A DNA stretch of 64,000 nt from Chryseobacterium sp. ON_d1 (GTDB lineage Bacteria > Bacteroidota > Bacteroidia > Flavobacteriales > Weeksellaceae), in NCBI RefSeq assembly GCF_006829085.1, contig NZ_BJTC01000001.1, positions 739,867 to 803,866 of the forward strand. Direction: 5' to 3'. How positions within the stretch are numbered: the first letter of the stretch is position 1; each line of letters opens with the position of its first letter. The translations under genes and the position numbers were made by a program. A model generated the notes under the pieces. That model worked only from the letters and a program-made list of their open reading frames with translations. It did no database searches and was not told where the DNA came from. This document shows positions 43,125 to 51,617 of this stretch, piece after piece.

Positions 43125-43763
43125 TTAAACAAATCCCATACGGGTAATCTCATTATTTTCATTCCTGAACACCATAAAATAGATCAGAAAATCATCATCA
43201 GAGAAATACTTTTTAAAAGACTTTGTCTGTTGCTGGTTCCAGATGATGATTTCTTCATGACTTTCTATACTGTAATTTTCAGAATCTAATTTTAAGGTTA
43301 ATATAGTTCCTCCATCCAAAGTACAATCATCATTCTTATATAGTATCTGTTTCTGAATGCTGATACAATCAGAAATATTATTGACCGAACCCAGCTGAAA
43401 TGTTCTCAGAAGACTCTTTCCTTCTTCAGTCTTTAAACCATTTTCAACCGTTCTTTTTCCTCTTTCAGAAACCCCGTCCAAATCTTTGATGGCGGTCATC
43501 ACCTTTGCAAACTTCTGATAGAGCAGAGGATCACCTGCTTCCTTGATATACACTTCAAGTTTCTTTCGGATAATCTTACCGATTTTTGAACAGTGTCCGA
43601 ATTCCGAACTGTTTTGCCGTACTTTCTCATACGATGGGCTCTTTTTAAAAGCGGTTTTATTGAAGCCACTTTTTTTCCGAACCACATTTTTCCCGTTCAG
43701 ATTATAAAATACCAGGTCGCCCACAGCTCCTGTGATCTTGATCAGACTTTCATATGTTGCCAT
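43125..43763 (-). CDS. hypothetical protein
   Basis: Protein of 212 residues beginning MATYESLIKITGAVGDLVFYNLNGKNVVRKK. This opening (G-x-V-G-D-L-V-F-Y ... K-x-V-V-R-K) recurs in a group of Bacteroidota proteins of unknown role that I cannot name with certainty. The middle is helical and Lys-rich, the C-terminus beta-rich. No signal peptide, so probably cytoplasmic. Confidence 0.65.
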   Translation of the reverse strand: MATYESLIKITGAVGDLVFYNLNGKNVVRKKSGFNKTAFKKSPSYEKVRQNSSEFGHCSKIGKIIRKKLEVYIKEAGDPLLYQKFAKVMTAIKDLDGVSERGKRTVENGLKTEEGKSLLRTFQLGSVNNISDCISIQKQILYKNDDCTLDGGTILTLKLDSENYSIESHEEIIIWNQQQTKSFKKYFSDDDFLIYFMVFRNENNEITRMGFV

Positions 43764-43916
43764 ATCTTTAAAATAGAATCAAATATACCAATAAATAAAT
43801 GAAAAAAAAATTTTAACATATATTTATAATATAGTTGTAGTATAGTTATAGTATAATTTAAATATAAAATGTATATTTGTAATGTGTTTTGTTAATTAAT
43901 TATAAATCAGAAGAGT

Positions 43917-44489
43917 ATGGGAACGGAATTATTTCAACAAAAAATAAAAATAAAGCAGATTGCTGTTATACTTGCAGCCTCTGTTTTTGTGGTTTCCTGC
44001 GGATCCTCTAAAAGTGCTTCCGCCAGCAAAAAATCGAATACGAAGACGGTGGCGAAAGCTGAAAATCTCAGAAAGCTGGATTCAAAATTTAATGGCAATA
44101 TTTCCAGATCAATCAATGATATTCTGAAAGATGCTGAAAAGTACATAGGAACACCCTACAAATTCGGAGGCAATACTCCGTCAGGGTTTGACTGTTCCGG
44201 ATTTACCGTAAAAGTATTTGAAGAAAACAACTTTAATCTTCCAAGAAGATCCTCTGATCAGGCTGAAGCCGGAAAGAATATTGATATCAAGGACGTAAAA
44301 CCCGGTGATCTGCTGTTTTTTGCAACAGCAGGAGGCAGTAGAGTGTCTCATGTGGGGATTGTTCATGATATTGGTCCTGATGGAGAAGTGAAATTTATTC
44401 ATGCCTCTACTTCAAAAGGGGTGATCATTTCATCTCTGAATGAAAAATACTGGAATAAGGCGTATCTTCATGCGCAAAGAGTTCTCTAA
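43917..44489 (+). CDS. NlpC/P60 (C40) cell-wall peptidase, lipoprotein
   Basis: Protein of 190 residues with a lipobox (VVSC, Cys28) and a complete NlpC/P60 domain: catalytic Cys93 in FDCSGFT, His145 in VSHVGIV and the polar third residue His162 in FIHASTSKG. Such enzymes cut the gamma-D-Glu-diaminopimelate bond in peptidoglycan stem peptides. A -7 element TATATTTG is at 43872-43879 in a long AT-only stretch with repeated TAGT words. Confidence 0.93.
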   Translation: MGTELFQQKIKIKQIAVILAASVFVVSCGSSKSASASKKSNTKTVAKAENLRKLDSKFNGNISRSINDILKDAEKYIGTPYKFGGNTPSGFDCSGFTVKVFEENNFNLPRRSSDQAEAGKNIDIKDVKPGDLLFFATAGGSRVSHVGIVHDIGPDGEVKFIHASTSKGVIISSLNEKYWNKAYLHAQRVL

Positions 44490-44580
44490 GGTATTGTTTA
44501 ATATGTAGGATATTGAATTTCCGGAAAAATAATTCAATAGGGATGTGCTTTGACCCATTTAATCGAAAACAAAACTTCAA

Positions 44581-44670
44581 TTGGCTTTAGCCAAAACGTA
44601 TAACTATATCCTTACACCACCCCGTCAAAAATTCTTTTAATTTTTGCCATCCTTCGGAGGAGGGGAATTC
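44581..44670. repeat. intergenic repeat-like element with palindromes
   Basis: Contains the palindrome TTGGCTTTAGCCAA (44581-44594) and the block CACCACCCCGTC...CCTTCGGAGGAGGGGAA with internal AAAAATT/AATTTTT pairing. From memory, similar CCACCCCGTC-AAAATT-GGAGGGG blocks are scattered through Chryseobacterium genomes. Confidence 0.4.
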
Positions 44671-44752
44671 TGTTACTTAAAATAAAACTTCTTGTCATTG
44701 CAATAGCATTGCATCCCAAAACGCATGAAATTTGTCCAAAACTATTATCATT

Positions 44753-45364
44753 ATGACAGATTTCATCAGATTCTTTATTCCCTTTTATTTTATTATTTTC
44801 TTTATGGTTTCCTTTGTAGGAATAAGTTATAAAGTCGCAAAACGGATTGGCAAAAACCCTAATGTTCTTCCAAAAGACGATTCTGCATACGGACTCGTAG
44901 GCTTTTACTTTAAGCTGATTCTGTTTGCCCTGTTTACCTATACAATGCTTTTGTTGTTTTTTCCGGAAAATATTTTCCCAGCCTTTAAGATTGAGATGCT
45001 GGAAGATGATGCAGTAAAATATACAGGGATTATTCTTATGGGGCTTGCGTTGATCTGGGTGATCATCGCTCAGCTGCAAATGAAAGACTCATGGCGGATC
45101 GGGATCGACAGTACAACAAAAACAGAACTTGTTACTGACGGGTTATTCAGGTTGTCAAGAAATCCTATATTTCTGGGGATGACAGCCAGTCTTGTCGGAT
45201 TTTTTCTTGTATTTCCTACTGTAATTGCTTTTTCTTTTCTATTGATCGGAAGTATGTTAATGCAAATCCAGATACGCCTTGAAGAAGAGTACCTGCAACA
45301 AGAGCATGGACAAATTTACATAGCCTATAAAAAGAAAGTGAAAAGAATGCTGAACCTTTATTAA
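44753..45364 (+). CDS. isoprenylcysteine carboxyl methyltransferase-like membrane protein
   Basis: Protein of 203 residues from ATG 44753 with about five membrane helices and the C-terminal signature of the ICMT/phospholipid methyltransferase group: SWRIGID...LVTDGLFRLSRNPIFLGMTASLVGFFLVFPT and a late RLEEEYLQQEHGQIYIAYKKKVKRML. These enzymes methylate lipids or other small membrane substrates with S-adenosylmethionine. The bacterial substrate here is unknown. Confidence 0.85.
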   Translation: MTDFIRFFIPFYFIIFFMVSFVGISYKVAKRIGKNPNVLPKDDSAYGLVGFYFKLILFALFTYTMLLLFFPENIFPAFKIEMLEDDAVKYTGIILMGLALIWVIIAQLQMKDSWRIGIDSTTKTELVTDGLFRLSRNPIFLGMTASLVGFFLVFPTVIAFSFLLIGSMLMQIQIRLEEEYLQQEHGQIYIAYKKKVKRMLNLY

Positions 45365-45447
45365 AAGCATCATGTTAAAAACCGTTTTGCTGAACTTTTT
45401 TGTATCTTTGGCCGGTATAATTTTTCAAACTAATTTAAATAAGAAAC

Positions 45448-46260
45448 ATGTCATTACAACAAACTATTGAAAATATTTGGGATAATAGAGATCTATTACA
45501 AAATGAAGACAGCCAAAAGGCAATAAGAGAGGTTATTTCTTTAGTTGACAAAGGTGAACTTCGTACTGCTGAACCTACAGAAAATGGCTGGCAGGTAAAT
45601 GAATGGGTGAAGAAAGCCGTAGTAATGTATTTCCCGATCCAGAAGATGGAAACTATTGAAGTAGGGCCGTTTGAATTTCATGATAAAATGCCTTTGAAGA
45701 GAGGTTATGCTGAAAAAGGGGTGAGAGTAGTTCCACATGCAGTAGCGAGAGAAGGAGCTTACATTGCTCCGGGAGTCATTATGATGCCGTCTTACGTAAA
45801 CATTGGTGCATATGTAGATTCCGGAACAATGGTTGATACTTGGGCAACAGTAGGAAGCTGTGCGCAGATCGGTAAAAACGTTCACCTGAGTGGCGGAGTA
45901 GGTATTGGAGGTGTATTGGAGCCTTTACAGGCTGCTCCGGTAATCATTGAAGATGACTGCTTCATCGGTTCAAGATGTATCGTTGTAGAAGGAGTTCACG
46001 TAGAAAAAGAAGCCGTATTGGGTGCTAATGTAGTATTGACTGCTTCTACAAAAATTATTGACGTTACAGGAGATACGCCTGTTGAGATCAAAGGAAGGGT
46101 TCCTGCACGTTCAGTAGTTATTCCTGGAAGCTATACAAAACAGTATCCGGCGGGAGAATACCAGGTTCCTTGTGCATTGATCATCGGTCAGAGAAAAGAA
46201 TCTACAGACAAGAAAACATCTCTGAATGATGCATTGAGAGAAAATAATGTAGCTGTTTAA
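45448..46260 (+). CDS. dapD: 2,3,4,5-tetrahydropyridine-2,6-dicarboxylate N-succinyltransferase
   Basis: Protein of 270 residues, the usual length of DapD. After an alpha-helical N-terminal domain comes the left-handed beta helix with hexapeptide repeats (GAYIAPGVIMMPSYVNIGAYVDSGTMVDTWATVGSCAQIGKNVHLSGGVGIGGVLEPLQA) and the C-terminal VPARSVVIPGSYTKQYPAGEYQVPCALIIGQR. It catalyses succinyl transfer in lysine and diaminopimelate synthesis. A -7 element TATCTTTG is at 45403-45410. Confidence 0.97.
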   Translation: MSLQQTIENIWDNRDLLQNEDSQKAIREVISLVDKGELRTAEPTENGWQVNEWVKKAVVMYFPIQKMETIEVGPFEFHDKMPLKRGYAEKGVRVVPHAVAREGAYIAPGVIMMPSYVNIGAYVDSGTMVDTWATVGSCAQIGKNVHLSGGVGIGGVLEPLQAAPVIIEDDCFIGSRCIVVEGVHVEKEAVLGANVVLTASTKIIDVTGDTPVEIKGRVPARSVVIPGSYTKQYPAGEYQVPCALIIGQRKESTDKKTSLNDALRENNVAV

Positions 46261-46289
46261 GATTAATTTTTTAAGCTAATACCACAATC

Positions 46290-47459
46290 TTGAAAGAAAA
46301 ATTTCTTAAAATACTATTAAACCCTAAATATATATTTGGGGTTTATCTTATTATATCGGTTGTTACCGCAATTTCCAAATATCTGAGGGGAGATTATGCA
46401 ATCAATAATTACCTGATTTTTAAAAATGTATTCTTTAATACCATTCATCAGAAAAACTTGTTTATCCATTATCCTGATCTGTATTTCGATCTGAATCATT
46501 ACGGCGTATTTTTCAGTGCATTGATTGCTCCGTTTGCCATGATGCCGGATTGGCTGGGAATTTCACTCTGGAATGTTGCCAATACTTTTATCTTTATCTA
46601 TGGTATTTATAAACTGCCGTTTTCAGACAGTAAAAAAGCGATTTTCGGACTGCTTTGCCTTCAGGAATACATTACTGCCGCTTTAAGTCTGCAGTTCAAT
46701 GTGGCATTGACCGGCCTTTTGCTTTTATCTGCGGTATATATTTACGAAAGAAAAGAAGTAAAGTCTGTAACCGCAATTTTAATTGGGGTATTTGTGAAAA
46801 TCTACGGAATTGTAGGACTAACGCAGTTTTTCTTCATTAAAAATAAAACTAAATTTATTCTTTCAGGAATTGCGATTGCAGTATTGTTTTTCGTGCTTCC
46901 GATGGCGTATTCAAGTCCGCAGTTTGTGATTCAGTGCTACTCAGACTGGTTTCAGTCTATTGTAGAAAAAAATAATGAAAATCAGGTATTGGGGAACATG
47001 CAGGATATCTCATTAATGGGCTTTGTAAGAAGGATATTAGGAGATGCATCCATTTCCAATCTAGTATTTTTAGCAGGCGGATTACCGCTTTTTGCTTTGC
47101 CTTATATCAGAATTAAGCAATATAAGCATTATGCTTTCCAATTGATGATCTTAGCTTCAACATTACTGTTTTTGGTACTGTTCAGTTCCAGTTCAGAATC
47201 TCCAACATACATTATTGCCGTTGTGGGAGTCCTGATATGGTTTTTCCTTCAGAAAGAAAGAACACCGCTTATTATAGGATTGCTTGTTTTTGTCATTATT
47301 TTCACGTGTTTTTCAACTTCGGATCTGTTTCCGAAATTTGTAAAAGAAAATTATATCATTAAATATTCATTAAAAGCAGTACCTTGTATTGTAATCTGGT
47401 TGAGAGTGACATATGAACTTATGACTAAAGATTTTGAAAAAAATTACAGCCTGAATTAA
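46290..47459 (+). CDS. GT87/DUF2029-type membrane glycosyltransferase
   Basis: Protein of 389 residues with about nine to ten membrane helices and an early loop (DYAINNYLIFKNVFFNTIHQKNLFIHYPDLYFDLNHYGVFFS) that carries the acidic residues expected for a polyprenyl-phosphate-sugar-dependent GT-C enzyme. Start is TTG 46290, since no ATG lies nearby. It is followed by three more glycan genes with spacings of 5, 1 and minus 4 bases, so they form one operon. Confidence 0.8.
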   Translation: MKEKFLKILLNPKYIFGVYLIISVVTAISKYLRGDYAINNYLIFKNVFFNTIHQKNLFIHYPDLYFDLNHYGVFFSALIAPFAMMPDWLGISLWNVANTFIFIYGIYKLPFSDSKKAIFGLLCLQEYITAALSLQFNVALTGLLLLSAVYIYERKEVKSVTAILIGVFVKIYGIVGLTQFFFIKNKTKFILSGIAIAVLFFVLPMAYSSPQFVIQCYSDWFQSIVEKNNENQVLGNMQDISLMGFVRRILGDASISNLVFLAGGLPLFALPYIRIKQYKHYAFQLMILASTLLFLVLFSSSSESPTYIIAVVGVLIWFFLQKERTPLIIGLLVFVIIFTCFSTSDLFPKFVKENYIIKYSLKAVPCIVIWLRVTYELMTKDFEKNYSLN

Positions 47460-47464
47460 TAAAT

Positions 47465-48394
47465 ATGAAGAAAATTTCAATAGTAATTCCCGCCTATAAC
47501 GAAGAAGGAAATGTCGCGATGATCCATCAGAAAATCAAAGAAGTTTTTGATGGACTAAGCAATTACGACTTTGAAATCATATTTGTGAATGATGGCAGCA
47601 GAGACAATACCCAACAGAAGTTAGAAGAGCTTTCCAGCCAGTATGACGAAGTAAAGGTCATCGAATTTTCGCGAAACTTCGGACATCAGCCGGCAGTAAA
47701 AGCAGGTATGGATAATGCCCACGGAAATGCAGTCATTTCTATGGATGGCGATCTTCAGCACCCGCCGGAGCTTATCCCGGAAATGATTAAGAAATGGGAA
47801 GAAGGATACGATATCGTTTTCACGGTAAGAACATATCCTAAAGAAATTTCCTATTTTAAAAGAAAAACTTCAGATCTTTTCTATAAATTGCTGTCTAGCT
47901 TATCTGATGTGAACCTTACCAAAGGTGGCGGTTCCGATTTCAGATTGATGGATGCCAATGCGGTAGAAGTGATGAGGAATTTCAATGAAGATGACTTATT
48001 TTTGAGAGGGCTTACAAGCTGGATGGGATTCAAGCAAACAGGGATTGAGTTTATGGCCAATGAAAGGTTGTCGGGGCAAAGCAGCTACAATCTTAAAAAG
48101 ATGTTCACTTTTGCGTTTACAGGGATCACTGCTTTCAGTGTAAAACCTTTATATCTGGCTGCTTACCTGGGTTTTTTATTCTCAGCGCTTTCAGTGATCG
48201 GATACGGAGCTTACGTCATTCATTCATTTATTGCCAAAACAGAAATCTCCGGTTGGGCATCACTGATCATGACCATTGTTTTCTTCGGAGGGCTGCAGCT
48301 GATCATTCTGGGGATCATGGGAATTTATTTAGGGAAAATATTTAAACAGGTGAAAGACAGACCTAATTATATTATTAAAAACAAAAATTTTTAG
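47465..48394 (+). CDS. family 2 glycosyltransferase, DPM1/GtrB type
   Basis: Protein of 309 residues: GT-A domain with IVIPAYNEEGNV, VNDGSRDNT, SMDGDLQHPPELIP (DxD-type metal site) and RDLFLRG-like LFLRGLTSWMGF, followed by two C-terminal membrane helices. Such enzymes transfer a sugar from a nucleotide donor to undecaprenyl phosphate. The product would be the donor for the GT87 enzyme encoded just before it. Confidence 0.92.
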   Translation: MKKISIVIPAYNEEGNVAMIHQKIKEVFDGLSNYDFEIIFVNDGSRDNTQQKLEELSSQYDEVKVIEFSRNFGHQPAVKAGMDNAHGNAVISMDGDLQHPPELIPEMIKKWEEGYDIVFTVRTYPKEISYFKRKTSDLFYKLLSSLSDVNLTKGGGSDFRLMDANAVEVMRNFNEDDLFLRGLTSWMGFKQTGIEFMANERLSGQSSYNLKKMFTFAFTGITAFSVKPLYLAAYLGFLFSALSVIGYGAYVIHSFIAKTEISGWASLIMTIVFFGGLQLIILGIMGIYLGKIFKQVKDRPNYIIKNKNF

Positions 48395-48395
48395 A

Positions 48396-49172
48396 ATGGT
48401 TTTATTGAGTTTTGATATTGAAGAATTTGATATGCCATTAGAATATAAGGGTGAAATTCCCTTTGAAAAGCAGATTTCAATTTCACAGACAGGATTGGAG
48501 AGAATTCTCAATATCCTTAAAAAACATAATGCCAAAGCTACTTTTTTTTCTACAGTAGTTTTTGCAGAAAACAGCAGACCTCTTATTGAAAGGTTATTAA
48601 ATGAAGGGCATGAGCTGGCTTCTCACACCTGGTTTCATTCAGAATTTGAAGATAAGCACCTGAAAGAATCAAGAGAAAGGCTGGAGCAGCTGTTCTCTAC
48701 AAAAGTAACAGGATTAAGAATGCCGAGAATGATGCCTGTAGATGAGAAAGAAGTGGAAAAAGCTGGGTATTCGTACAACTCATCCATCAATCCTACGTTT
48801 TTACCGGGAAGATATAATAATTTAAAAGTATCCAGAACCTATTTCAGCGAAGGAAGTGTCACACAGGTTCCGGCCTCGGTTTCTCCTAATTTCAGAATTC
48901 CTCTGTTTTGGTTAAGCTTCCACAATTTCCCTTTATTTTTCTATAAAAAACTGGCATCAGACAGTTTGAAAAAAGATCAGTATCTGAATATCTATTTCCA
49001 TCCATGGGAATTTGCAGAGATCAAGGATGAAGCTTTTAAACTTCCGGGGTTTACTGTAAAGAATTCAGGGAAAGATATGGTAAAAAGATTTGATGATTTT
49101 GTAGGCTGGCTGAAGCAAAAAGGACATACATTCGGTACTTTCCAGGAATTTCAAAAACAGATACAGCGATGA
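48396..49172 (+). CDS. polysaccharide deacetylase family protein
   Basis: Protein of 258 residues with NodB-type motifs: SFDIEEFD at the N-terminus (motif 1 Asp residues), HTWFHSEFED (H-x3-H zinc site, motif 2), LRMPRMMP in place of R-x-P-[FY]-G (motif 3 variant) and a late YFHPWEF (motif 5 His). It should remove N-acetyl groups from a polysaccharide or lipid-linked sugar. It overlaps the next gene by 4 bases. Confidence 0.88.
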   Translation: MVLLSFDIEEFDMPLEYKGEIPFEKQISISQTGLERILNILKKHNAKATFFSTVVFAENSRPLIERLLNEGHELASHTWFHSEFEDKHLKESRERLEQLFSTKVTGLRMPRMMPVDEKEVEKAGYSYNSSINPTFLPGRYNNLKVSRTYFSEGSVTQVPASVSPNFRIPLFWLSFHNFPLFFYKKLASDSLKKDQYLNIYFHPWEFAEIKDEAFKLPGFTVKNSGKDMVKRFDDFVGWLKQKGHTFGTFQEFQKQIQR

Positions 49173-50266
49173 AGATTGCCTTTGATGCCAAACGGTTTTT
49201 TCACAATACATCCGGTCTGGGAAACTACTCGAGAGATCTTGTAAGAATCCTTTCTGAGTATGAGCCGGAAAACGAATATCTGTTACTCAACAAGAACAAA
49301 TCAGAACGCGGAAAAGAGATTCTGGAGCGCTCTAATGTTCACTTTATTGAAACTTCCAGAGGAAACCTGTCCCGTCAGCTTAAAATGGGAAAAGACGCCC
49401 AGAAGCAAGACGCTGATATTTTCCATGGACTGTCCGGTGAACTTCCTTTAAAGTGGGATCAGAAGCCTATCAAAAAGGTCGTTACCATTCATGATCTGAT
49501 CTTTGTAAGGTATCCGCAGTATTATTCTTTTTTTGACAGGAAAATTCATTTCTGGAAATTTAAAAAGGCAGCTGACGCGGCTGATAAAATCATTGCTATT
49601 TCAGAGCAGACGAAAAGAGATATTATTCAGTATCTGAAAGTTCCTGAGAATAAGATTGAGGTTATTTACCAGGGATGTCATCACGCTTTTAAAGAACAGC
49701 AGTCTCCGGACCTGATACAGGCTGTAAAAGAGAAGTTTAAGCTTCCTGAAAGATTTGTGCTCAATGTTGGAACTATCGAAGAACGCAAAAACCTTCTGAA
49801 CGTTGTAAAAGCAATCAGCGGTACAGAAATTCCTCTTGTAGTAGTAGGGAGGAGGACCAAATATTATCAAAAAATAGAACGTTTCCTGAAAAAGAACAAA
49901 ATGGAAAAGCAGGTGCTGTTTCTGGAAGGAGTTTCCATGGATGAACTGGCTGCAATCTATAAACTTGCCGATATTTTTGTTTATCCAAGCTTCTTTGAAG
50001 GCTTTGGGATCCCTGTCATTGAGGCACTTTTCTCAAAAACTGTTGTGGTGACAAGCAATACGAGCTGTCTGCCGGAAGCGGGAGGAAAAGACTCTGTATA
50101 TGTAAATCCGGACAACGATCTTGATATCAGGGCCAAACTTAAATTTCTCTGGGAAAATGAATCCGAGAGAAAACGCCGTGAGGAAAAGGGTTTCGAGTTT
50201 GTTCAGAAGTTTAATGATGAACCCATTGCCAGGGAGCTGATGAATTTTTATCAAAAATTGATCTGA
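49169..50266 (+). CDS. family 4 glycosyltransferase
   Basis: Protein of 365 residues with a two-domain GT-B fold: NTSGLGNYSRDLVRIL at the N-terminus, ISEQTKRDIIQYL, then GTIEERKNLLNVVKAI and the donor-binding PSFFEGFGIPVIEAL signature of GT4 retaining transferases. It closes the four-gene glycan operon; the histidine operon promoter begins 7 bases after its stop. Confidence 0.93.
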   Translation: MKIAFDAKRFFHNTSGLGNYSRDLVRILSEYEPENEYLLLNKNKSERGKEILERSNVHFIETSRGNLSRQLKMGKDAQKQDADIFHGLSGELPLKWDQKPIKKVVTIHDLIFVRYPQYYSFFDRKIHFWKFKKAADAADKIIAISEQTKRDIIQYLKVPENKIEVIYQGCHHAFKEQQSPDLIQAVKEKFKLPERFVLNVGTIEERKNLLNVVKAISGTEIPLVVVGRRTKYYQKIERFLKKNKMEKQVLFLEGVSMDELAAIYKLADIFVYPSFFEGFGIPVIEALFSKTVVVTSNTSCLPEAGGKDSVYVNPDNDLDIRAKLKFLWENESERKRREEKGFEFVQKFNDEPIARELMNFYQKLI

Positions 50267-50272
50267 AAAAAC

Positions 50273-50302
50273 TTTGTATTTTAAAAAATAATCCTACATT
50301 TG
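50273..50302 (+). promoter_or_regulatory. promoter of the histidine operon
   Basis: TTTG (50273-50276), 18 bases, TACATTTG (50295-50302): an exact Bacteroidota consensus. Transcription should begin about 10 bases before the leader peptide's ATG. Confidence 0.85.
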
Positions 50303-50319
50303 CATCATAATTCAATACA

Positions 50320-50370
50320 ATGAAACCAACATTTTTAGCATTACATCATTATCATCATCATCTCTGCTAG
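50320..50370 (+). CDS. hisL: his operon leader peptide (attenuator)
   Basis: A 16-residue frame reads MKPTFLALHHYHHHLC and contains five histidines in six codons. Its TAG stop (50368-50370) overlaps AGACGG (50369-50374), which can pair with CCGTCT (50419-50424) in the 5' arm of the terminator downstream. A ribosome stalled at the His codons leaves AGACGG free to form this antiterminator; one that reaches the stop covers it and lets the terminator fold. This is classic histidine attenuation. Confidence 0.88.
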   Translation: MKPTFLALHHYHHHLC

Positions 50371-50414
50371 ACGGAATTGATTGATATAAGTATGTGCTAA
50401 AATCAAAAATAATT

Positions 50415-50446
50415 AAAACCGTCTGAGTAAATAGACGGTTTTTTTG
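50415..50446 (+). terminator. his operon attenuator terminator
   Basis: Perfect 10-bp stem AAAACCGTCT/AGACGGTTTT (50415-50424, 50433-50442) with an 8-base loop, then TTTG. It lies 67 bases before hisG and competes with the pairing described for hisL. Confidence 0.88.
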
Positions 50447-50513
50447 TTTCCTGAATTCTCCTCAGAAATTTCAACAGATCAGTTTTTATTTGCTCGGACC
50501 CAAAAAAGGCAAA

Positions 50514-51371
50514 ATGAGTAAATTAAAAATTGCAATCCAAAAAAGCGGCCGGCTTTACGAAGAATCTCTTCAGCTTCTCAAAGACTGTGGAATTTTTGTG
50601 AACAATGGCAAAGACCAACTCAAAGTTTCAGTAGATAACTTTCCGATGGAAATCATGTACCTTCGGAATTCGGACATTCCGCAATATCTGGAAGACGGAG
50701 TGGTGGATGTAGCCATTGTGGGCGAAAATCTTCTGATTGAGAAAGGTCAGAATATCAGGACAATACAGAAGCTTGGGTTTTCAAAATGCCGTGTTTCACT
50801 GGCTGTCCCCAAAGAAGTAGAAACCGATGAAATCTCTTATTTTCAGGGCAAAAAAATTGCCACTTCTTATCCTAACACCCTTAAAAACTTTTTAGAAAAA
50901 AAAGGAATCTCTTCAGACATTCACGTTATTTCAGGTTCCGTGGAAATAGCACCTAATATCGGTCTTGCAGATGGGATATGTGATATTGTCAGCTCCGGAA
51001 GTACTTTATTCAGGAACGGATTAAGAGAAACCGTCACTTTACTGAAATCGGAAGCTGTTTTGGCCCAAACACCTCAATTATCAGCTGAAAAAGAAGCTAT
51101 CCTTGAAAAATTTGTCTTCAGAATCAAAGCCGTTTTAAAAGCAAAAAATTCAAAATACATTCTGATGAATGTTCCCAATGAAAAAATTCAGAAAGTTGCA
51201 GGTGTCCTTCCGGTATTAAAGAGTCCCACAGTGATTCCATTGGCAGAAGAAGGCTGGAGCAGTATACATTCTGTGATTGATGAAGAACGATTCTGGGAAG
51301 TCATTGACGAACTCAAAGAAAACGGTGCCCAGGATATTTTAATCATTCCGATTGATAAAATGGTTATTTAA
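50514..51371 (+). CDS. hisG: ATP phosphoribosyltransferase (long form)
   Basis: Protein of 285 residues from ATG 50514 (RBS-like AAAAGG before it; an in-frame TTG at 50490 is less likely). Begins KLKIAIQKSGRLYEESLQLL, contains DVAIVGENLLIE and the phosphoribosyl-binding GICDIVSSGSTLFRNGL segment, and ends with the C-terminal ACT-like regulatory domain of long-form HisG. It therefore should not need HisZ and should be feedback-inhibited by histidine. First step of histidine synthesis. Confidence 0.96.
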   Translation: MSKLKIAIQKSGRLYEESLQLLKDCGIFVNNGKDQLKVSVDNFPMEIMYLRNSDIPQYLEDGVVDVAIVGENLLIEKGQNIRTIQKLGFSKCRVSLAVPKEVETDEISYFQGKKIATSYPNTLKNFLEKKGISSDIHVISGSVEIAPNIGLADGICDIVSSGSTLFRNGLRETVTLLKSEAVLAQTPQLSAEKEAILEKFVFRIKAVLKAKNSKYILMNVPNEKIQKVAGVLPVLKSPTVIPLAEEGWSSIHSVIDEERFWEVIDELKENGAQDILIIPIDKMVI

Positions 51372-51386
51372 AAAAATAAGAATGGT

Positions 51387-51570
51387 TAATGTTGGCCAAG
51401 GCAAAGGCACAAGAAAATAAAAATTAAGGCTGTTGTAAGGCGCAATGATTTTATCTGCGATAAAATTGAATATTGTTTAAATACTCACTTACATGCTGAA
51501 AATCTAGGGGTTTCTTGCGTCTTAAAAAAGATATAGGAATTAAAAACTTTGCGCCTTTGCGTAAAAAACA
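51387..51570. repeat. MITE-like intergenic repeat, copy 1 (hisG-hisD)
   Basis: The gap between hisG and hisD holds AATGTTGG...GCAAAGGCACAA on the left and ACTTTGCGCCTTTGCGT on the right, roughly inverted to each other. Inside are GATAAAATTGAAT and TTTCTTGCGTCTT, which also occur in copy 2 in the same order. Confidence 0.65.
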
Positions 51571-51617
51571 ATTAAAAATCAACAGCTTAATAGTTTGTTA
51601 AAATTAAAAATAGTACA

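Noticed and set aside
50320..50370. Reading the His-rich leader as a metal-binding peptide.
   Set aside because: Its position before hisG, overlap with an antiterminator strand and the following terminator fit attenuation far better.
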